9,427 nt of DNA, from contig DPYO01000046.1 of assembly GCA_003535775.1 (NCBI GenBank), forward strand, positions 1-9,427, given 5' to 3'. Shown one piece after another: positions 7,499-9,427 of the stretch. Below the pieces are notes generated by a model. That model ran no database searches and was not told the origin of the DNA. It worked only from the letters and a program-made list of their open reading frames with translations. Position 1 is the first letter of the stretch. Each line of letters begins with the position of its first letter. The stretch is from Fidelibacterota bacterium. GTDB lineage: Bacteria; Fidelibacterota; Marinisomatia; Marinisomatales; UBA8229. The position numbers and the translations under genes were made by a program.

Positions 7499-8116
7499 TT
7501 ATTTGGAATAAAGTTCAACAACGAGTTGTTCTTTAATTGTTTGATCTATCTGATCACGTTCAGGCATCCCAAGGAAGGATCCTTGCATCTTGCCCTTATC
7601 AAGTTCCAACCATGGCAGATCAATATCCCCTTTTATTCGTTTCATTGAATCAAGAATTAAATCCATTTTCTTGCTTTTTTCTCTAACCTGAATTTTATCC
7701 CCTGATTCCAAAATATAAGATGGAATATTGACTCGTTTATCATTTACAAGAAAATGGCCATGATTAACTAATTGCCTAGCGGCTGGGCGTGTAGGGGCAA
7801 AACTAATCCGATAAACAATATTATCAAGACGACTTTCAAGCATCTGCAATAGATTTGTACCTGTTTCACCAGACATCTTTTCAGCTTTTGTAAAATAATT
7901 TTTGAACTGTTTTTCAAGAAGCCCATACATAAATTTAATCTTTTGCTTTTCCTGAAGCTGAACTCCATAATTTGACAATCTTCTTCGTCTTGTCTGTCCA
8001 TGTTGCCCTGGAGCATATGGTTTTCGATTCAGTAATCTATCATATTTGGGATTTCCAAATACATTCACCCCAAATTTACGAACCAGCTTTCCTCTTATTC
8101 TACTTGGTTTAGCCAT
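7499..8116 (-). CDS. rpsD: 30S ribosomal protein S4, cysteine-free (C-) form
   Basis: S4 is a primary 16S rRNA binder that starts 30S body assembly; in several bacteria it also represses its own operon. The 205-residue protein shows YAPGQHG (34-40), the S4 RNA-binding domain (about 94-155, with RLDNIVYRISFAPTRPAARQ and VNHGHFLVNDKRVNIPSY) and a C-terminal LPWLELD..KMQGSFLGMPERD. The N-terminal zinc-binding cysteines of the C+ form are absent; the whole protein has no cysteine. So this is the zinc-independent C- type. It is 21 nt after rpsK with only a weak GAGAG before the ATG. Confidence 0.98.
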   Translation of the reverse strand: MAKPSRIRGKLVRKFGVNVFGNPKYDRLLNRKPYAPGQHGQTRRRRLSNYGVQLQEKQKIKFMYGLLEKQFKNYFTKAEKMSGETGTNLLQMLESRLDNIVYRISFAPTRPAARQLVNHGHFLVNDKRVNIPSYILESGDKIQVREKSKKMDLILDSMKRIKGDIDLPWLELDKGKMQGSFLGMPERDQIDQTIKEQLVVELYSK

Positions 8117-8137
8117 TCTTTATATCTCTCAATTGTT

Positions 8138-8536
8138 TTATACCCGCCTTCTTTTTGGTGGACGACATCCATTATGGGGAAGTGGTGTTACATCCATAAT
8201 TGAAGTTACTTGGAGGCCGGCTACTGCCAGGGCACGTATAGCCGATTCACGGCCGGAGCCTGGCCCTTTTACCCGCACCTCAACTTTTATCAATCCAAGA
8301 TCTAAGGCTTCTTTTCCCGCTTTTTCTGCTGCTATAGTTGCCGCATAAGCCGTACTTTTCCTTGATCCTTTAAATCCGGAGGTTCCAGTTGTCGCCCAAT
8401 TAATAACATTCCCTGATTTATCCGTCATAGTAATATGAGTGTTATTAAAGGTCGCTTTAATATGAGCAATACCCTCCGGTTCAATACTCCCTTTTTTCTT
8501 CTTTTTTCTTTTTTTTGGTTCTGATTGTTGAGCCAA
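8138..8536 (-). CDS. rpsK: 30S ribosomal protein S11
   Basis: S11 forms part of the 30S platform and contacts mRNA near the E site. The family is unmistakable: GIAHIKATFNNTHITMTD (22-39), GFKGSRKSTAYAA (54-66), VRVKGPGSGRESAIRAL and the invariant end PHNGCRPPKRRRV, whose Asn-Gly is the isoaspartate site known in other bacteria. The N-terminus has a Lys-rich run (KKRKKKKKG, residues 8-16) encoded by a purine tract around 8491-8518. The start is TTG at 8536: TAA directly precedes it in frame, and AAGGA lies 7 nt upstream inside the end of rpsM. There is no nearby in-frame ATG. A TTG start on a ribosomal protein is unusual but well supported here. Confidence 0.97.
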   Translation of the reverse strand: MAQQSEPKKRKKKKKGSIEPEGIAHIKATFNNTHITMTDKSGNVINWATTGTSGFKGSRKSTAYAATIAAEKAGKEALDLGLIKVEVRVKGPGSGRESAIRALAVAGLQVTSIMDVTPLPHNGCRPPKRRRV

Positions 8537-8540
8537 TTAA

Positions 8541-8930
8541 TTATCCTTTCTTTCCTACAACTATCTTGCCCATACCTACAGTTCGTTTTTTTCCTTTTCT
8601 TGTACGTGCATTCGTTTTCGTTCTTTGGCCATTCACAGGCAGACCCTTACGATGCCGTAAACCACGATAACTTCCAACATCCTTTAGACGTTTGATATTC
8701 ATAGCAACTTCTGATCGAAGTTCACCTTCTACTGTAACCTGTAAATCAGTCATGGCTGTTCGAATGGAAACCGCTTGATCTGCAGATAAATTCTGAACAA
8801 TGATATTCTGATCTACACCTGCTTTATCACATATGTTTTTTGCCTGGGTTAATCCTATTCCAAAAATATATCTCAATGAATAAGAAACTTTTTTATTCCG
8901 TGGAATATCTATGCCAGCAATACGTGCCAT
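8541..8930 (-). CDS. rpsM: 30S ribosomal protein S13
   Basis: S13 sits in the 30S head and forms bridges to the 50S subunit, contacting P-site tRNA through its basic tail. The 129 residues include ARIAGIDIPRNKKV at the N-terminus, the helix-hairpin-helix region LRYIFGIGLTQAKNICDKAG, RGLRHRKGLPVNGQRTKTNART and a basic tail ending GKKG. The ATG at 8930 is preceded at 6 nt by AGGAG (8937-8941), which overlaps the rpmJ stop. The gene lies 9 nt after rpmJ and 4 nt before rpsK. Confidence 0.98.
   Translation of the reverse strand: MARIAGIDIPRNKKVSYSLRYIFGIGLTQAKNICDKAGVDQNIIVQNLSADQAVSIRTAMTDLQVTVEGELRSEVAMNIKRLKDVGSYRGLRHRKGLPVNGQRTKTNARTRKGKKRTVGMGKIVVGKKG
8544..8548 (-). promoter_or_regulatory. 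Shine-Dalgarno supporting the TTG start of rpsK
   Basis: AAGGA on the minus strand, within the last codons of rpsM and 7 nt before TTG at 8536. With the in-frame TAA directly before TTG, it decides the rpsK start. Confidence 0.7.
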
Positions 8931-8939
8931 TATGAACTC

Positions 8940-9053
8940 CTACCCTTGTCTCTGTTTATGTTTTGGGTTTTCACAAATAACAAACACAACACCCTTACGC
9001 CTTATTATTTTGCACTTGGTACACATTTTCTTTACTGAAGGACGAACTTTCAT
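8940..9053 (-). CDS. rpmJ: 50S ribosomal protein L36, zinc-binding (C+) form
   Basis: L36 is the smallest large-subunit protein, bound to 23S rRNA. The 37-residue product MKVRPSVKKMC...RQG has the normal length. It has the zinc-ribbon ligands of the C+ form: Cys11, Cys14, Cys27 and His32. The correct start is the ATG at 9053; the same frame is open further upstream, inside infA, but that stretch does not resemble the family. AGGGG (9058-9062) lies 4 nt before the ATG, overlapping the infA stop. It contrasts with the zinc-free S4 in the same operon. Confidence 0.97.
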   Translation of the reverse strand: MKVRPSVKKMCTKCKIIRRKGVVFVICENPKHKQRQG

Positions 9054-9060
9054 ATTTCCC

Positions 9061-9288
9061 CTATTTCTTTCTGTAGACGATCCGTCCCCGCTTAATGTCA
9101 TATGGTGATATTTCCAGAGTGACAATGTCTCCCGGCAACATCTTAATAAAATGCATCCGCATTTTTCCACTTACATGAGCAAGAACCTCATGTTTCTTTT
9201 CTCCAATTTCTATCTCTACACGAAACATAGCACTCGGAAGGGTTTCTTTAATAACTCCATCAATTGTAATTGGTTGTTGTTTAGTCAT
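9061..9288 (-). CDS. infA: Translation initiation factor IF-1
   Basis: IF-1 binds the 30S A site during initiation and works with IF-2 and IF-3. It is a single OB fold of 75 residues (72 in E. coli): GVIKETLPSAMFRVEI, VLAHVSGKMRMHFIKMLPGD and VTLEISPYDIKRGRIVYR are classic. Compared with E. coli it has about three extra residues in the loop after the second strand (around IGEKKHE). The ATG at 9288 overlaps the map stop codon by 8 nt, so translation is probably coupled; there is no good Shine-Dalgarno. Confidence 0.98.
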   Translation of the reverse strand: MTKQQPITIDGVIKETLPSAMFRVEIEIGEKKHEVLAHVSGKMRMHFIKMLPGDIVTLEISPYDIKRGRIVYRKK

Positions 9289-9427
9289 TATTTTGTATTG
9301 TGCTCAGAATTTTTGCTTCTCCATCTTGGATTGCTATTGTATGTTCAAAATGAGCGCTGGATTTTCCATCTTTTGTCCTGACTGTCCATCCATCACTATC
9401 TGTCATGATTTCTTTTGTCCCCATATT
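9281..9427 (-). CDS. map: Methionine aminopeptidase type I, C-terminal fragment
   Basis: Only the last 48 codons are inside the window; the gene continues past the right edge. MetAP removes N-terminal methionine from nascent proteins. The fragment reads NMGTKEI at the edge, then DSDGWTVRTKDGKSSAHFEHTI, matching the family's end, where the glutamate in the S-A-x-x-E-H-T block is one of the two-metal ligands (E235 in E. coli). The remaining ligands lie outside the window. It ends in TAA at 9281-9283 and overlaps infA by 8 nt. Its position before infA, rpmJ and rpsM is a usual order for this region. Frame is clean through the available part. Confidence 0.95.
   Translation of the reverse strand, partial: NMGTKEIMTDSDGWTVRTKDGKSSAHFEHTIAIQDGEAKILSTIQNND

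Noticed and set aside
8046..8348. Plus-strand open frame of 100 codons
   Set aside because: It is antisense to the highly conserved rpsD and rpsK and is explained by their codon usage.
8940..9170. Longer 76-codon version of rpmJ
   Set aside because: The upstream 39 codons overlap infA in another frame and do not resemble L36; the 37-residue product from 9053 is full length for the family.
1..9427. Recoding of TAA as a sense codon to explain the left-edge stop
   Set aside because: TAA ends map, rpsM, rpsK, rpsD, hutU and others at the expected family C-termini, so it is a normal stop here.

Overview
The window is an AT-rich bacterial chromosome segment in which every supported gene lies on the minus strand, so the story reads from right (9427) to left (1). 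The right 3.4 kb is the classic end of the spc/alpha ribosomal region: map (C-terminal end only), infA, rpmJ, rpsM, rpsK, rpsD, rpoA, rplQ, with gaps of 4 to 25 nt and one overlap. The organism is a bacterium using the standard code: TAA, TAG and TGA all end genes here, and TTG is used as a start at least three times. The S4 protein without cysteines, the Lys-rich tail on L17 and the general character of the proteins would fit an uncultured FCB-group lineage such as Marinimicrobia/SAR406, but this is inference from protein style and not a placement.

Immediately downstream of rplQ, with no room for a terminator (21 nt), comes a secreted family-10-like glycosyl hydrolase (GHL10/DUF187, YddW-like), then hutU (urocanase) and hutI (imidazolonepropionase), the second and third steps of histidine degradation. 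hutU and hutI are coupled through a TAATG overlap. hutH and a formiminoglutamate hydrolase are not in the window, so the pathway must be completed elsewhere if it works.

Further left is an accessory-looking set: an unrecognised exported or membrane-anchored protein of about 145 residues tightly coupled to a small two-helix DUF350 membrane protein, then a class I SAM-dependent methyltransferase of unknown substrate. At the left edge, positions 1-302 hold what looks like a lipoprotein or secreted-protein gene cut by one in-frame TAA and running off the window. No RNA genes, CRISPR arrays, insertion sequences or convincing rho-independent terminators were seen. Every gene-free gap is short (at most about 60 nt) once the left-edge broken gene is counted.

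I did not find a convincing new system. The points most worth a second look are the left-edge interrupted gene, the fusion of a housekeeping ribosomal operon with catabolic hut genes in one unbroken co-directional run, and the unrecognised protein/DUF350 pair.
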